A DNA stretch of 64,000 bases from Diplocloster modestus. Lineage in GTDB: Bacteria > Bacillota > Clostridia > Lachnospirales > Lachnospiraceae. Position numbers and translations under genes: made by a program. This document shows, piece by piece, positions 26,130 to 35,242 of this stretch. Every line of letters starts with the position of its first letter. Position 1 is the stretch's first letter. A model generated the notes under the pieces. The model ran no database searches, was not told the origin of the DNA, and worked only from the letters and a program-made list of their open reading frames with translations. The stretch covers positions 186,001-250,000 of the forward strand of contig NZ_JAHQCX010000004.1 of assembly GCF_019042245.1 (NCBI RefSeq), written 5' to 3'.

Positions 26130-26162
26130 CACAAAATTTCTGCGAAATCCTTTCAGGTTCTG

Positions 26163-27667
26163 ATTTAGATCCACAGGCCCCTGCGAGCCTGACCCACCCG
26201 GTGACAGAGTTCTTGTAGCATGGATTCAATTTAGATCCACAGGCCCCTGCGAGCCTGACCCCTTGCGTGTGTGGCAAATACATCAATTACACTGATTTAG
26301 ATCCACAGGCCCCTGCGAGCCTGACCCGAAACCTAAAACGGCATGAAAACGAAGAGCAAAAAATTTAGATCCACAGGCCCCTGCGAGCCTGACCCATTTA
26401 AAATCCTTTTTACCTTACTTTCGTTCACGATTTAGATCCACAGGCCCCTGCGAGCCTGACCCTCGATACGATAGAGGAGTGGGCCGCGCTTCCGGAATTT
26501 AGATCCACAGGCCCCTGCGAGCCTGACCCCTGGACACGGATGAAAGTATTTACTGGACTTATATTTAGATCCACAGGCCCCTGCGAGCCTGACCCATTGT
26601 CAGTTATAAATTCCAGCATATACTTTGATATTTAGATCCACAGGCCCCTGCGAGCCTGACCCCACTTTTTCATTCAGTTCTTTTACTGCGCCCCAGATTT
26701 AGATCCACAGGCCCCTGCGAGCCTGACCCAGGGGATTTAAGCAAACTTATTTACGCTATGGCCATTTAGATCCACAGGCCCCTGCGAGCCTGACCCATAT
26801 TTTCCCGTTCCATTTGAGCGAAGGCAGCGAATTTAGATCCACAGGCCCCTGCGAGCCTGACCCAGACAGGGCAGACAATCAGCTCGAGATTATAGTCATT
26901 TAGATCCACAGGCCCCTGCGAGCCTGACCGTGCCAGAGCAAATCGGTATGCGGCAAATCACAGAATTTAGATCCACAGGCCCCTGCGAGCCTGACCCGGG
27001 GACACGGATATTCCGCTCTCCAGGACCTTTGCATTTAGATCCACAGGCCCCTGCGAGCCTGACCCAGGGCGGTGGCGAGGACGATATACCAGATTTTATA
27101 TTTAGATCCACAGGCCCCTGCGAGCCTGACCCCCGGAAAAGACTTCGTTATTGACGGAATCGAGGATTTAGATCCACAGGCCCCTGCGAGCCTGACCCTA
27201 GCAATTTTTTGCTGGAATTGGCCTACTGGCTTATTTAGATCCACAGGCCCCTGCGAGCCTGACCCCAACCTTGTCCACATAAGGTATTCGATCTACCAAT
27301 TTAGATCCACAGGCCCCTGCGAGCCTGACCCATATTTTCCCGTTCCATTTGAGCGAAGGCAGCGAATTTAGATCCACAGGCCCCTGCGAGCCTGACCCGC
27401 TTACGGAATGAACCTTGTAATCGTAGACGGAGATTTAGATCCACAGGCCCCTGCGAGCCTGACCCTTTTGCAATAGTCACAGCATTTCGCGCTTATCTTA
27501 TTTAGATCCACAGGCCCCTGCGAGCCTGACCCAGGAATGCATTGGGTATTGTTTTTATCGTCGGAACATTTAGATCCACAGGCCCCTGCGAGCCTGACCC
27601 ACTTCGGTTAGCTTCTCTGCACCGAAGCTTTTCAATTTAGATCCACAGGCCCCTGCGAGCCTGACCC
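26163..27667 (-). CRISPR. Type I-C CRISPR array, 23 repeats, 22 spacers
   Basis: The 33-bp repeat begins GGGTCAGGCTCGCAGG and ends TGTGGATCTAAAT on the minus strand, with the I-C-like end GGATYNAAAT and a CAGGC/GCCTG stem. Starts on the plus strand: 26163, 26229, 26295, 26363, 26430, 26497, 26563, 26630, 26697, 26764, 26831, 26898, 26965, 27033, 27100, 27166, 27233, 27299, 27366, 27433, 27500, 27568, 27635. Spacers are 33-35 bp. All repeats look identical except the one at 26898-26930, whose base 26930 is G instead of C. The spacers at 26797-26830 and 27332-27365 are identical. The leader side is at 27667, next to cas7; the distal repeat is not degenerate. Confidence 0.97.
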
Positions 27668-27858
27668 AGCAAAATTATCCAATTACAAACAACCAGAACC
27701 AATCTTTTTATACAAACCAAACAATCCCCCTATAAAATCAATACAAAACATACCTCTCTTCAATAGAATTTAGCTATTATTACCCATCTATTTTGGTGCG
27801 AATGATCCAGTGATTTCATGTTCACTTCACATTCGCACCAATTAATATTATAAATTCT
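27668..27858 (-). promoter_or_regulatory. CRISPR leader, AT-rich, with a 12-bp hairpin
   Basis: The stretch between the first repeat and the small frame at 27859 is AT-rich, as leaders are. A perfect 12-bp inverted repeat TTGGTGCGAATG / CATTCGCACCAA spans 27793-27841 with a 25-nt loop and no U tract. It could be a protein-binding site or a 3' structure of the cas mRNA. I could not place a clear array promoter. Confidence 0.55.
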
Positions 27859-27909
27859 TCACCTACTAACAAATATGTTCTTTACAGCATATGTAATCCA
27901 TGCAGGCAT
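27859..27909 (-). CDS. Possible 16-residue peptide between cas7 and the array
   Basis: ATG 27909 follows GGGAGGT by 6 nt and codes MPAWITYAVKNIFVSR. A 14-bp stem (27888-27894 and 27900-27906 pairing with 27921-27934) encloses the ribosome-binding site and start. It occupies the place where cas4-cas1-cas2 usually lie but shows no likeness to them. It may be a chance frame; the good ribosome-binding site is the only support. Confidence 0.3.
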   Translation of the reverse strand: MPAWITYAVKNIFVSR

Positions 27910-27971
27910 TTTTCTACCTCCCTGCATACATATGATAAAAAATGCCACTAATCCGCGTCTCCGTTCCCTAC

Positions 27972-28829
27972 TTATAATCCTTCATAAACTTCCGGCTCCA
28001 GGTCCTGCAAAGGATTCAGCATAATCTCATAATCCTCTATCCCCCTCGGACTGCTCTCAGGATTTCTTTGCCTGATCTGCAGAGCCCGATGTACCTTTGC
28101 CGAAGAATACTGGCCGGCAGGACAATTATGTTTCCACCAATACACCCGATAAACCTCCATACTGCCATCAGGTCTGGCCGCAGAACAATCATTTTCAAAG
28201 AGAGTCTTTAACGCATCTTTAATTTTTTCCGCATCTTCGTCGGTAAATCCTGTTTTTTCTGCCAGCTGGTGATTAATACTCCCCTTTATCACATACAGGC
28301 CAAACTCGACCCGATGCTTCATTCCCATCGTATCGGAGGATTTCTTCCCCTCTGCGCTGGGCTCGCTGTTGGTACTTTTTGTAATTTGCAAATCTACGAT
28401 ATCTACAGGAGATACACTGATTCCGGGATGTACAGAAACAGGCCCTCTCACTCCGATCGATACATTGTTGTCTTTAAATGCGAAGACCTGTCCAAAGCTG
28501 CGGACATCGATCCACTTTTCGCAAGCGGCTTTCGCATAACTCTCACTATTTTTCTCTTTTAACGCAGCCGCAAGTTCTTCGCAATTCTTTGCACGCTCAC
28601 TTAAGCTTTTATAGCCATCCTGTATCCGGTCATTTGATTGCACAAAGATCTCTTCCCCCATATCCTGCAGACGGTTCCTGATTTTCCTTTTAACGCACAC
28701 ATCCGAGATTTCTCCGAAGCCGTCATAATCTTCTCTGGGGCGGTTTCCATTCAGGGGATCCCCGTTTGGATTCGCGTTTCTTACAGTAACCAACACCGCA
28801 AAATCAATCTTATTTGTAAATTCACTCAT
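27972..28829 (-). CDS. cas7: Type I-C Cas7 (Csd2), crRNA backbone subunit
   Basis: The 285-residue protein is a Cas7 of the I-C type: FAVLVTVRNANPNGDPLNGN at the start, GEISDVCVKRKIRNRLQD, RGPVSVHPGISVSPVDIVDL and MGMKHRVEFGLYVIKGSIN. Several copies bind along the spacer part of the crRNA in Cascade. Its ATG at 28829 overlaps the cas8c stop (ATGA). Length is normal. It is the last cas gene before the array; no adaptation genes follow. Confidence 0.96.
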   Translation of the reverse strand: MSEFTNKIDFAVLVTVRNANPNGDPLNGNRPREDYDGFGEISDVCVKRKIRNRLQDMGEEIFVQSNDRIQDGYKSLSERAKNCEELAAALKEKNSESYAKAACEKWIDVRSFGQVFAFKDNNVSIGVRGPVSVHPGISVSPVDIVDLQITKSTNSEPSAEGKKSSDTMGMKHRVEFGLYVIKGSINHQLAEKTGFTDEDAEKIKDALKTLFENDCSAARPDGSMEVYRVYWWKHNCPAGQYSSAKVHRALQIRQRNPESSPRGIEDYEIMLNPLQDLEPEVYEGL

Positions 28830-30691
28830 TTTGACACCTCTCCTTTGATATTTTTATCTTTCTGATAGATTTCCTGCAATTGATGGTAGTAACCGTGAAT
28901 ATAATCTCCATCCAGTCTGTTTAGGTGCCTGGACGCTTCATCCGGAAACATATCTTCGATCTCCGTCAACAACTGATCGAAGTAAATTCTCTGACCAATG
29001 GACAATTTCCGCTTATAAGGTACCGTTTTTTCCCAGATAATCTGCCAGGTCTTAAAAGGCCGCTTTGCAAACATATTTGTATACCTGGTGGCATTTGTCT
29101 CCCGGTTCTCTCCCGGTGCAAAGGTGATCGACTCCATAGCATGAGCTACGGCCAATAGCCTGCCATATAGATAATCACCCTTTTTGTTGTCTCTCTCTAA
29201 AGCCATTTTTGCTTCCTCCTTTTCATCCTGAGATTCGTCAATATGTTGCTTACTGATCATTGCACAAGTAATCTCCAGATATTTCCGTCTGTTTAAGCGG
29301 CTGTAAGCCAACGGCCTGGAGGCATTAAAAATTGCAGCTCTCACCATATCTCTGGGCAGCGGATGTTTATTCAGAATACAGGGCAGCAGCCGCTCTAATG
29401 AGGCTTTCATCAATTTATCGTCCACACTTACGATCCCGTTTCTCTCAGCACCGTATGCGGCCAAAATCATATCTTCGGGCCTGGGGGCTCCTATAAAAGT
29501 GAAGTACTGATCCATATTGTCCTTTTTATAGCCTAATTTCCATGCACAGGTAGAGTGCCAGAAAGCCAGACGCTCCAGAAAGTCAGAACCATTGGTTGAT
29601 TGATAATAAGTAAGCGATAATCTCCCTGTGGTAGCCGCATCCATGGCCATGACCACCATACGTGAATTTTTATTATTCAAATCACCATATAATCCTAAAA
29701 TGGCTTTTCTCAATTCCAAAGCATAAGAAAACCCTGCATCCCCGGAGATTACACCGGCAATCTCCTCTGTGTCTGAAAGCAATTTGGGAACCTGTTTTCC
29801 CTCCACATTCCAGGCTATAATGGCAGTTCCAAACCTGCGGAATCCCTGGCGCTGCAGAAGCCAGCGAAGCGCATTGTGAGCCTCCTGTGACTGCACGTAA
29901 CCAACCGACAGCGCTTCCTCCTTATTTTTAAACCGACCTCTATATGTGAAGCCTGACTCATCGTTCGCTGAAATCAGTTTCGCTTTGTCCGCACTGTTCC
30001 GAATCTTCGAGGGATGTTTGTCTGTACACGGAAGTATTTCCCCTGTAACATAATCGATATCTCTCTTTTTTAATGTACTCAGATAATAATTCACATAACT
30101 TTCATAGACATCCCTGTTGTTCCAAAGCTCACCCACTAAAGGCGCATCAAAATCCTGTATCCTGAATCGGATAAAACATTCCGAAGGGATAATTCCCTGA
30201 ATCTTGTCCTTATCCTGAATGATTCCTTTTTCATCCAGACTTATGATCCCTTCTTCGACCAGGTCGGCGATCAGCGTCTTCTTCCTAAGATATCCATAAA
30301 CTGCCATAACGTATCGATGGCAGTCCCGCGTCTCACACCATCGGGCCAACTGTTGTATATAAGCTTCATAATATTCCGCAGCCTTTTTCTTATCGCTGTG
30401 ATCAGCAAAATCCCCGGCCACATAACACAATTTATCGCACAAAGGATGCGGCGCGATACCGCTTGACCTGGTTCCTGAATCCTCCGTCACTGGTATAATT
30501 GTTACAGCCCGGCCCTTATCTTCTATCTTTCCCGCTTCCTGAAATTCCCCGTCCAGATTAATCGCCACTTCCACCTGCGCATTTTGCGTCGAATGTCCGA
30601 TCGGCAGAAGCACATTTCCGGTCTCATCTACTAGTCCGACAAGTTCCTTACTGTTCTCATACGTCTCATATAATTCCTGTATCCATCCCAA
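28826..30691 (-). CDS. cas8c: Type I-C Cas8c (Csd1), large subunit
   Basis: The 621-residue protein has the Csd1 pattern: WIQELYETYENSKELVG at the start, LPIGHSTQNAQVEVAINLDG, FIRFRIQDFDAPLVGELWNN, and a C-terminal helical part with YLYGRLLAVAHAMESI. In I-C Cascade it recognises the PAM and the C-terminal part can be made separately as the small subunit Cas11c. The start is at 30691 next to the stop of cas5c (30692), so translation is coupled. Complete by length. Confidence 0.96.
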   Translation of the reverse strand: MGWIQELYETYENSKELVGLVDETGNVLLPIGHSTQNAQVEVAINLDGEFQEAGKIEDKGRAVTIIPVTEDSGTRSSGIAPHPLCDKLCYVAGDFADHSDKKKAAEYYEAYIQQLARWCETRDCHRYVMAVYGYLRKKTLIADLVEEGIISLDEKGIIQDKDKIQGIIPSECFIRFRIQDFDAPLVGELWNNRDVYESYVNYYLSTLKKRDIDYVTGEILPCTDKHPSKIRNSADKAKLISANDESGFTYRGRFKNKEEALSVGYVQSQEAHNALRWLLQRQGFRRFGTAIIAWNVEGKQVPKLLSDTEEIAGVISGDAGFSYALELRKAILGLYGDLNNKNSRMVVMAMDAATTGRLSLTYYQSTNGSDFLERLAFWHSTCAWKLGYKKDNMDQYFTFIGAPRPEDMILAAYGAERNGIVSVDDKLMKASLERLLPCILNKHPLPRDMVRAAIFNASRPLAYSRLNRRKYLEITCAMISKQHIDESQDEKEEAKMALERDNKKGDYLYGRLLAVAHAMESITFAPGENRETNATRYTNMFAKRPFKTWQIIWEKTVPYKRKLSIGQRIYFDQLLTEIEDMFPDEASRHLNRLDGDYIHGYYHQLQEIYQKDKNIKGEVSK

Positions 30692-31414
30692 CTATTTCAC
30701 CTCCTCATATAGTTCCTCCGCGTTTGAAAAATGATCGCCGGTGAATTGTTTCATCTCCATTTGCCGTAGGACTCGCCGCTTCTGACAATCTTCCGGCCTT
30801 GCAAAATGGATGACGCCCCGCTCCATCACAGGATTCCAGAATCGAGCCGTCAGCTTTCCCTTTTCTTCCTCTCTGACCGCCTCGTCCGGATAAGTAAATC
30901 CATGAACCATCAGGCCAAAGACCAATTCCGGAACATCGTCATAGGCACCTTCCCCTTCCTCGAAACCACAGGGCTCCACATATCCCTGGCACTCCCTCGT
31001 GCCCAGGAATATATCCCTGCGTCCGCCCCTCTTCAACATTCTCTGCGCAATAAAAAAGTGCTTATTTTCATTTCTGTCGTCCGCCATATCCGGCCGGTTC
31101 TCATTCCACTCGAAGTGGGCCCTGACCCTATATTCCACATCTTTCAGATAGGTGTATATGGAAAGAGTATTACCACCTCCATAATCTACGGGCCTCATCC
31201 CCTGGGATTCTGTCTGTATCTGTTTCATAACCCGTACGCTGTCAATATGCCAGACAAAGGTCGGCTTCCAATAGATACTCTCCGTGATACCTTTCAGCGC
31301 CTGATAGGTCGGCACCGGATAAGTAAATTTTTCTCCTCCGGTTCTGGTAAGCGGATCGGAAAACAAGGCCCTCCTGCCATACACCTTGAACTCAATACTA
31401 TTTTCTTTTTCCAT
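30692..31414 (-). CDS. cas5c: Type I-C Cas5c (Cas5d), crRNA-processing endonuclease
   Basis: From ATG 31414, with GGAGGG upstream, the protein has 240 residues; the longer frame to 31480 would run into cas3. In type I-C, Cas5 replaces Cas6 and cuts the repeat, leaving an 11-nt 5' handle. Family stretches seen are [33 protein letters not shown], and [17 protein letters not shown], which holds the Lys-His pair of the proposed active site. So crRNA maturation should work from this array. Confidence 0.95.
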   Translation of the reverse strand: MEKENSIEFKVYGRRALFSDPLTRTGGEKFTYPVPTYQALKGITESIYWKPTFVWHIDSVRVMKQIQTESQGMRPVDYGGGNTLSIYTYLKDVEYRVRAHFEWNENRPDMADDRNENKHFFIAQRMLKRGGRRDIFLGTRECQGYVEPCGFEEGEGAYDDVPELVFGLMVHGFTYPDEAVREEEKGKLTARFWNPVMERGVIHFARPEDCQKRRVLRQMEMKQFTGDHFSNAEELYEEVK

Positions 31415-31433
31415 ACGTTTCCCTCCTGTCTTT

Positions 31434-33806
31434 TTAATCCTTTGCTCTTCCCTCGGTGACGATTCCAAGAGCCAGATCATAGTATTCTTCTTTTAATGCC
31501 AGAACATTTCCATTTAGCAAAACGATAAGGGCGTTCTTCTTTAAAAGTTCTTCTATCTGATATGGAAACAGATTTACGGTATACCGCTGGGCTTTTTTTA
31601 ACAGTCCCGGCAGCTGTTCGGGAGCCGCCTCTTTATTCAGGATATGGATGAAATCCTTTCCCTTTTTGTATGGCACTAAGATCCCTGCGGTATTACTCTC
31701 AATCGCCTCAAATCTATCTCCGGCTGTCTTAAATGCCTGTTTCATAGCCAAATCAGGCAGTATACCCTGCTTAGTGCGGTAAGCCCTGCAGCCCTGTGGA
31801 TTGTTTTCTAATAACTCTACAAGGTTCGTTCCAATCTCCTCCATAAGGTATTTCATTTTCTGCGCCGCATCGGCTCTGCCGTAATACCTTGTATAGTATT
31901 CATGCATGGCCCGGGGAGCCAGTGGGTCTGTTTCCCTCTTCGTAAATTCCGGGATAAGCACTTTGCTGATATTTCCCCCTGTCTCAATCTCCTCCAGTTG
32001 TCCCAGGTTCTCTTCCGTACAACGTATCACATACACCACTCCCGCACCGTCTTCGGCCTCAGCGTTACGGTTACAGCGTCCTGCTGCCTGCGCGATACTT
32101 TCAAGTCCTGCGTAAGAACGGACAACGCTTTGAAATGAAATATCCACCCCTGCCTCGATCAACGAAGTACTGATACAGACAAAAGGCTCTTCATCCAGGA
32201 GCTTCCTGCGCATTTCCCTGATAAAATCAATCCGATGTTCCGGCGCCATAATATTGCTCAAATGCATAATCGCAACCGGGCGGTCCGAATCCTTGTTTCT
32301 CGCGCATACTGCTTGATAAACCCGTCTGGCAGCCGCTTTGGTATTGAGAATAACCAGCACATTTCTTTTTTTCTTTAATATTTCTTCCACCAATTCGGCT
32401 GTGCGGCCGGCATCATATGGTCCTTTTAGGGGTTTGATCACGGTACGCTTAAGATCGCGGAACAAGTTCTCCGGTGATGAGATGATGGAAGCCGGATCAC
32501 TTAAGTGGATTGGATTACTTACTTTACCCAATAAGGGCTGCGTAGCGGAACAAAGTACCACCGTCGTATGAAATAGTTGATTTAAGATATTCATTGCCAT
32601 ATTAAAGGGCTCTATCATACGCAGCGGCAGTGACTGAATCTCATCTATAATAATCACGGCATCGGACAAATTATGGAAGCGCCGGACAGCCTGAGTACTT
32701 CCCGAAAACAAGGCATTCAGGAATTGTACGAATGTGGTCATTATAATTTTCTGATCCCAATTTTCTGTCAAATGTTTATACCGGCCTAATTCCGTCTGTT
32801 TTTCAAGATCTCTATCCTCCGGAATTACATTGGAATGGTGTTCCAGTATCCAGTCTTCTTTTTGCAGAACGTCTCTATATTCCTTACTGTTTTGTTCCAA
32901 CACAGATATATAGGGCGCGATATAGAAGATCCTTTTCTTCCCGGTATGCTGGGCATGCCTCAGAGCATAACGCATACTGCTTAAGGTCTTTCCCCCTCCC
33001 GTGGGTACCTGCAGGATATAAATGCCCGTCCCATTTTCTGCAAAACTGAAACACTCTTCGGAAACCTGATTTCGGTAAGTATTAATTTTATTGGTCTTAG
33101 GCAATTTTTTCATGTACAGATCCAGATTATGAAGCGGCTCCTTCCATTTCGGAGCACGGGTCCTGACCTCCTTCTCCTGGCGGTTTCCCGTAAAGGCCGC
33201 CGTATTCAGCCGGTCTGCATCTATTAAAATGGATAGCAGCATGCGCTCCAGCATTGCCAGTGCAAAATCTTTTGAAATGTGAACCAGGTCCGTTTCTTTT
33301 AAATAAGCCCCTACTTCCTTTACCGCTTCCTGGAACCAAGCATCAAAAGGTAATTCCGACAGATCATCCTTTTCAAAATTTTCCAGGATCTCTGAATACT
33401 CAAGAGCGTCCGTATTCTCCTCTAAGCGACGGTGAAAAATATCTTTACCATCCACAGACAGACAATCCATCAGTCCGTGATGTGATAAAATAGCGGTACA
33501 GATCACTTGTTCGGTTATCTTTTCCAGTTCACCGTTTTTATTGAAACGACGGTGAATATAGATCGCTCCGGCCGAGCTGTGATTGACGCTTCCCCTTATG
33601 GCTGACTGGGGATTTTCTACAGCCGCACGCAAATAAGATTCAAAGCGAATGCGCCATTTTCCCAAATCGTGAAAATATGCCGTTAGTTTTGCGAGATGAG
33701 GGATGCGTAGGGGAATTCCTATTATCCAGGCCAGTTCACCGGTTTCTTTCAGATGGTCCGGTATGCTTTGTTCTTTTTGTGTGCTCTTAACTATGTGAGC
33801 TATCAT
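31434..33806 (-). CDS. cas3: Cas3 nuclease-helicase
   Basis: The 790-residue protein has an N-terminal HD nuclease ([32 protein letters not shown]) and an SF2 helicase with Walker [12 protein letters not shown], Walker [11 protein letters not shown], motif III CSATQP and motif [10 protein letters not shown]. All key residues are present, so interference looks intact. It degrades target DNA once Cascade has bound. It is the first cas gene; ATG 33806 has GGAGA upstream, and a terminator hairpin lies at 33863-33895. Confidence 0.96.
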   Translation of the reverse strand: MIAHIVKSTQKEQSIPDHLKETGELAWIIGIPLRIPHLAKLTAYFHDLGKWRIRFESYLRAAVENPQSAIRGSVNHSSAGAIYIHRRFNKNGELEKITEQVICTAILSHHGLMDCLSVDGKDIFHRRLEENTDALEYSEILENFEKDDLSELPFDAWFQEAVKEVGAYLKETDLVHISKDFALAMLERMLLSILIDADRLNTAAFTGNRQEKEVRTRAPKWKEPLHNLDLYMKKLPKTNKINTYRNQVSEECFSFAENGTGIYILQVPTGGGKTLSSMRYALRHAQHTGKKRIFYIAPYISVLEQNSKEYRDVLQKEDWILEHHSNVIPEDRDLEKQTELGRYKHLTENWDQKIIMTTFVQFLNALFSGSTQAVRRFHNLSDAVIIIDEIQSLPLRMIEPFNMAMNILNQLFHTTVVLCSATQPLLGKVSNPIHLSDPASIISSPENLFRDLKRTVIKPLKGPYDAGRTAELVEEILKKKRNVLVILNTKAAARRVYQAVCARNKDSDRPVAIMHLSNIMAPEHRIDFIREMRRKLLDEEPFVCISTSLIEAGVDISFQSVVRSYAGLESIAQAAGRCNRNAEAEDGAGVVYVIRCTEENLGQLEEIETGGNISKVLIPEFTKRETDPLAPRAMHEYYTRYYGRADAAQKMKYLMEEIGTNLVELLENNPQGCRAYRTKQGILPDLAMKQAFKTAGDRFEAIESNTAGILVPYKKGKDFIHILNKEAAPEQLPGLLKKAQRYTVNLFPYQIEELLKKNALIVLLNGNVLALKEEYYDLALGIVTEGRAKD

Positions 33807-33862
33807 ACGCTCTCCTTATCGGATGTACCGTTCCATACTTTTCTATAGTTGATTTTAGTGTA

Positions 33863-33895
33863 ATAGAAGAAACCTCATTTTGAGGTTTCTTCTAT
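33863..33895. terminator. 14-bp perfect hairpin between cas3 and the DUF3892 gene
   Basis: ATAGAAGAAACCTC pairs perfectly with 33882-33895 around a 5-nt loop, 12 bp after the stop of the DUF3892 gene. It probably ends that gene's transcript and separates it from cas3; the U tract is weak. Confidence 0.6.
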
Positions 33896-33907
33896 CTTTA
33901 TTTAGGG

Positions 33908-34183
33908 TTATTCTCTTGGCAGATTTAATAGATTATCCGTTTGGGTATCGTTAGGCTGTGAACGGACGTACTTTTCCCCGTATTTACTCTCCGCGGGTAC
34001 AAGATTAGGATATGGGTAAATGTTGACCTTGATCGAATCCGGATACATTTGCAAATATGTATATAGATATTCTTTCTTGTAGTATCCGTTTAATGCATTT
34101 CCCGTGATATAGATTTCTTCGATTTCTGTTAAATTCATAGATGCCTTACAGTATGTCTTCATTTTAATTTTTGTAGCATACAT
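33908..34183 (-). CDS. DUF3892 family protein
   Basis: The 91-residue protein begins MYATKIKMKTYCKASMNLTE, has TEIEEIYITG and ends with GEKYVRSQPNDTQTDNLLNL. The end matches the DUF3892 pattern (YVRS/T...T..DNLL.LP). The family has no known function and is found in Firmicutes and their plasmids. GAAAGGA precedes the ATG. It lies on the cas strand upstream of cas3 but is separated from it by a terminator, so it is probably not part of the cas operon. Confidence 0.65.
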   Translation of the reverse strand: MYATKIKMKTYCKASMNLTEIEEIYITGNALNGYYKKEYLYTYLQMYPDSIKVNIYPYPNLVPAESKYGEKYVRSQPNDTQTDNLLNLPRE

Positions 34184-34282
34184 AGTTTTCGTTCCTTTCT
34201 GTTCTGTTATATTATTATGAATAAAACCTGTTCGTCAGCTTAAAAATAACATCTCCTTCAGCTGCACAAATTAACAGAACAG

Positions 34283-34311
34283 TTGACAGAATGCTGCTTA
34301 TAAATTAAAAT
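34283..34311 (+). promoter_or_regulatory. Strong promoter of a predicted small RNA
   Basis: TTGACA (34283-34288), 17-bp spacer, TAAAAT (34306-34311). No coding frame follows; a terminator comes after about 80 nt. Confidence 0.7.
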
Positions 34312-34317
34312 AATGTT

Positions 34318-34395
34318 GTCTAGGCATTATCTACTTTTATAAGTAGATTTGTTACTGTTTCGCATCTGGCATAAAATTGTCAGGTGCGATTTTTA
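34318..34395 (+). ncRNA. Predicted 78-nt small RNA upstream of the cas operon
   Basis: Between the promoter at 34283 and a terminator lies an RNA that would begin near 34318. It holds hairpin ATCTACTT-TTAT-AAGTAGAT (34329-34348) and a terminator stem TCGCATCTG / CAGGTGCGA (34360-34368 with 34381-34389) followed by TTTTT. It contains no frame with a ribosome-binding site. The unit stands in a 344-bp spacer between DUF3892 and a small fragment. The first hairpin superficially recalls a Cas12a handle, but the loop differs and no type V gene is here. Function unknown. Confidence 0.55.
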
Positions 34396-34527
34396 TTCAT
34401 AGGAAAATATTACCATACCACTTAGTTACTGTCAAGCTAATACAACGTATAAATTATATTAATAACATAATCCCGTTTTTTATTGTCGAAGTAATTTTTT
34501 TTGCAACAGAATAATTGCTTTTTAAAT

Positions 34528-34722
34528 TTATTCTTGATATACTTTTGGGGTCAGATATTTTTCTGTGGATTTAAAAGACAACAAAACTCGGGACATGTTT
34601 TTGATTAATTCATAACACTGCTCAATAACTAATATCTGGTTATTGGGCAGTGTTATTTTATCTATATCTATCGAAATCAGATAAGGCCTGTCCCCCTCTT
34701 CTCCCGACCAGACCGCCCGCAT
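34528..34722 (-). pseudogene. Open frame of 64 codons, probably a gene fragment
   Basis: The frame ends ELIKNMSRVLLSFKSTEKYL and has no convincing start or ribosome-binding site. I do not recognise it. Its place among remnants in the CRISPR island suggests a degraded gene; it may also be non-coding. Confidence 0.25.
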
Positions 34723-34853
34723 AAACTGTACTCCACCCCATCTCCCAACCGGATTCCCGGCCTCATCCCCTCGCGTCCATCATTCACTAATTGTGTCATT
34801 TTCTGCAAAATCCAACCACAAATCTGCGCAATAAAATTTAATCATTTCCCATA

Positions 34854-34899
34854 TTGACACACAACGTGTTCTATAGTATTATAATCGTACATATGTTCG
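34854..34899 (+). promoter_or_regulatory. Promoter with SOS-like (LexA) box
   Basis: TTGACA (34854-34859), 17-bp spacer, TATTAT (34877-34882) form a near-consensus promoter. CGTACATATGTTCG at 34886-34899, over the start point, differs at one base from the Bacillus LexA box CGAACATATGTTCG. The gene at 34959 would then be induced by DNA damage. Confidence 0.6.
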
Positions 34900-34958
34900 A
34901 TTTCCATTTTTTACCACCAACCCCAATCAGAAAATCGAATACCGAAAAGGAGCCTTCT

Positions 34959-35174
34959 ATGAGAATCAGAAAAGAATATTCGGAAATGTTCCGGCGGGAA
35001 TATGAGATCGAGGACACGGTCTGTATCGTGAATACGAAGCAGGCGGGGATGTATATTAAGCGTAATATCCCGCTTGTTGATCTGTTCTGGTCCAGGGATA
35101 CGCTCGTATTTGTATTTAACCGTGAGGATACGAAAGAGGCTTATGAGCTTTGGTGCAGGCATGAGCTGTATTGA
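34959..35174 (+). CDS. Small unknown protein, 71 residues, DUF5659-like
   Basis: ATG 34959 follows AAGGAG by 7 nt (MRIRKEYSEMFRREYEIEDT). The pattern CIVNTKQAGMYIKRNIPLVD followed by LVFVFNREDTKEAYELW resembles DUF5659-type small proteins found in mobile DNA: a basic helix and a short beta unit. This assignment is tentative. The promoter carries an SOS-like box. A broken gene follows 68 bp downstream. Confidence 0.55.
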   Translation: MRIRKEYSEMFRREYEIEDTVCIVNTKQAGMYIKRNIPLVDLFWSRDTLVFVFNREDTKEAYELWCRHELY

Positions 35175-35242
35175 TAGATAGATTGAAAGAAAGAATTTTA
35201 ATTATTATACCGTTATAAACGTTATGAATGGAAGAATTATTA

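Noticed and set aside
26083..27371. Several frames with a repeating RLAGACGSK or DPQAPASLT pattern
   Set aside because: They are the CRISPR repeat read in different frames, not proteins.
27668..27971. Possible cas4, cas1 or cas2 remnants
   Set aside because: I checked both strands for family motifs and found none; the space is too short for any of the genes.
34318..34348. Cas12a-type repeat
   Set aside because: GTCTA at the start and a TCTAC...GTAGA stem recall Cas12a handles, but the stem here is 8 bp with a 4-nt TTAT loop, it occurs once, it has its own terminator, and no cas12 gene is present.
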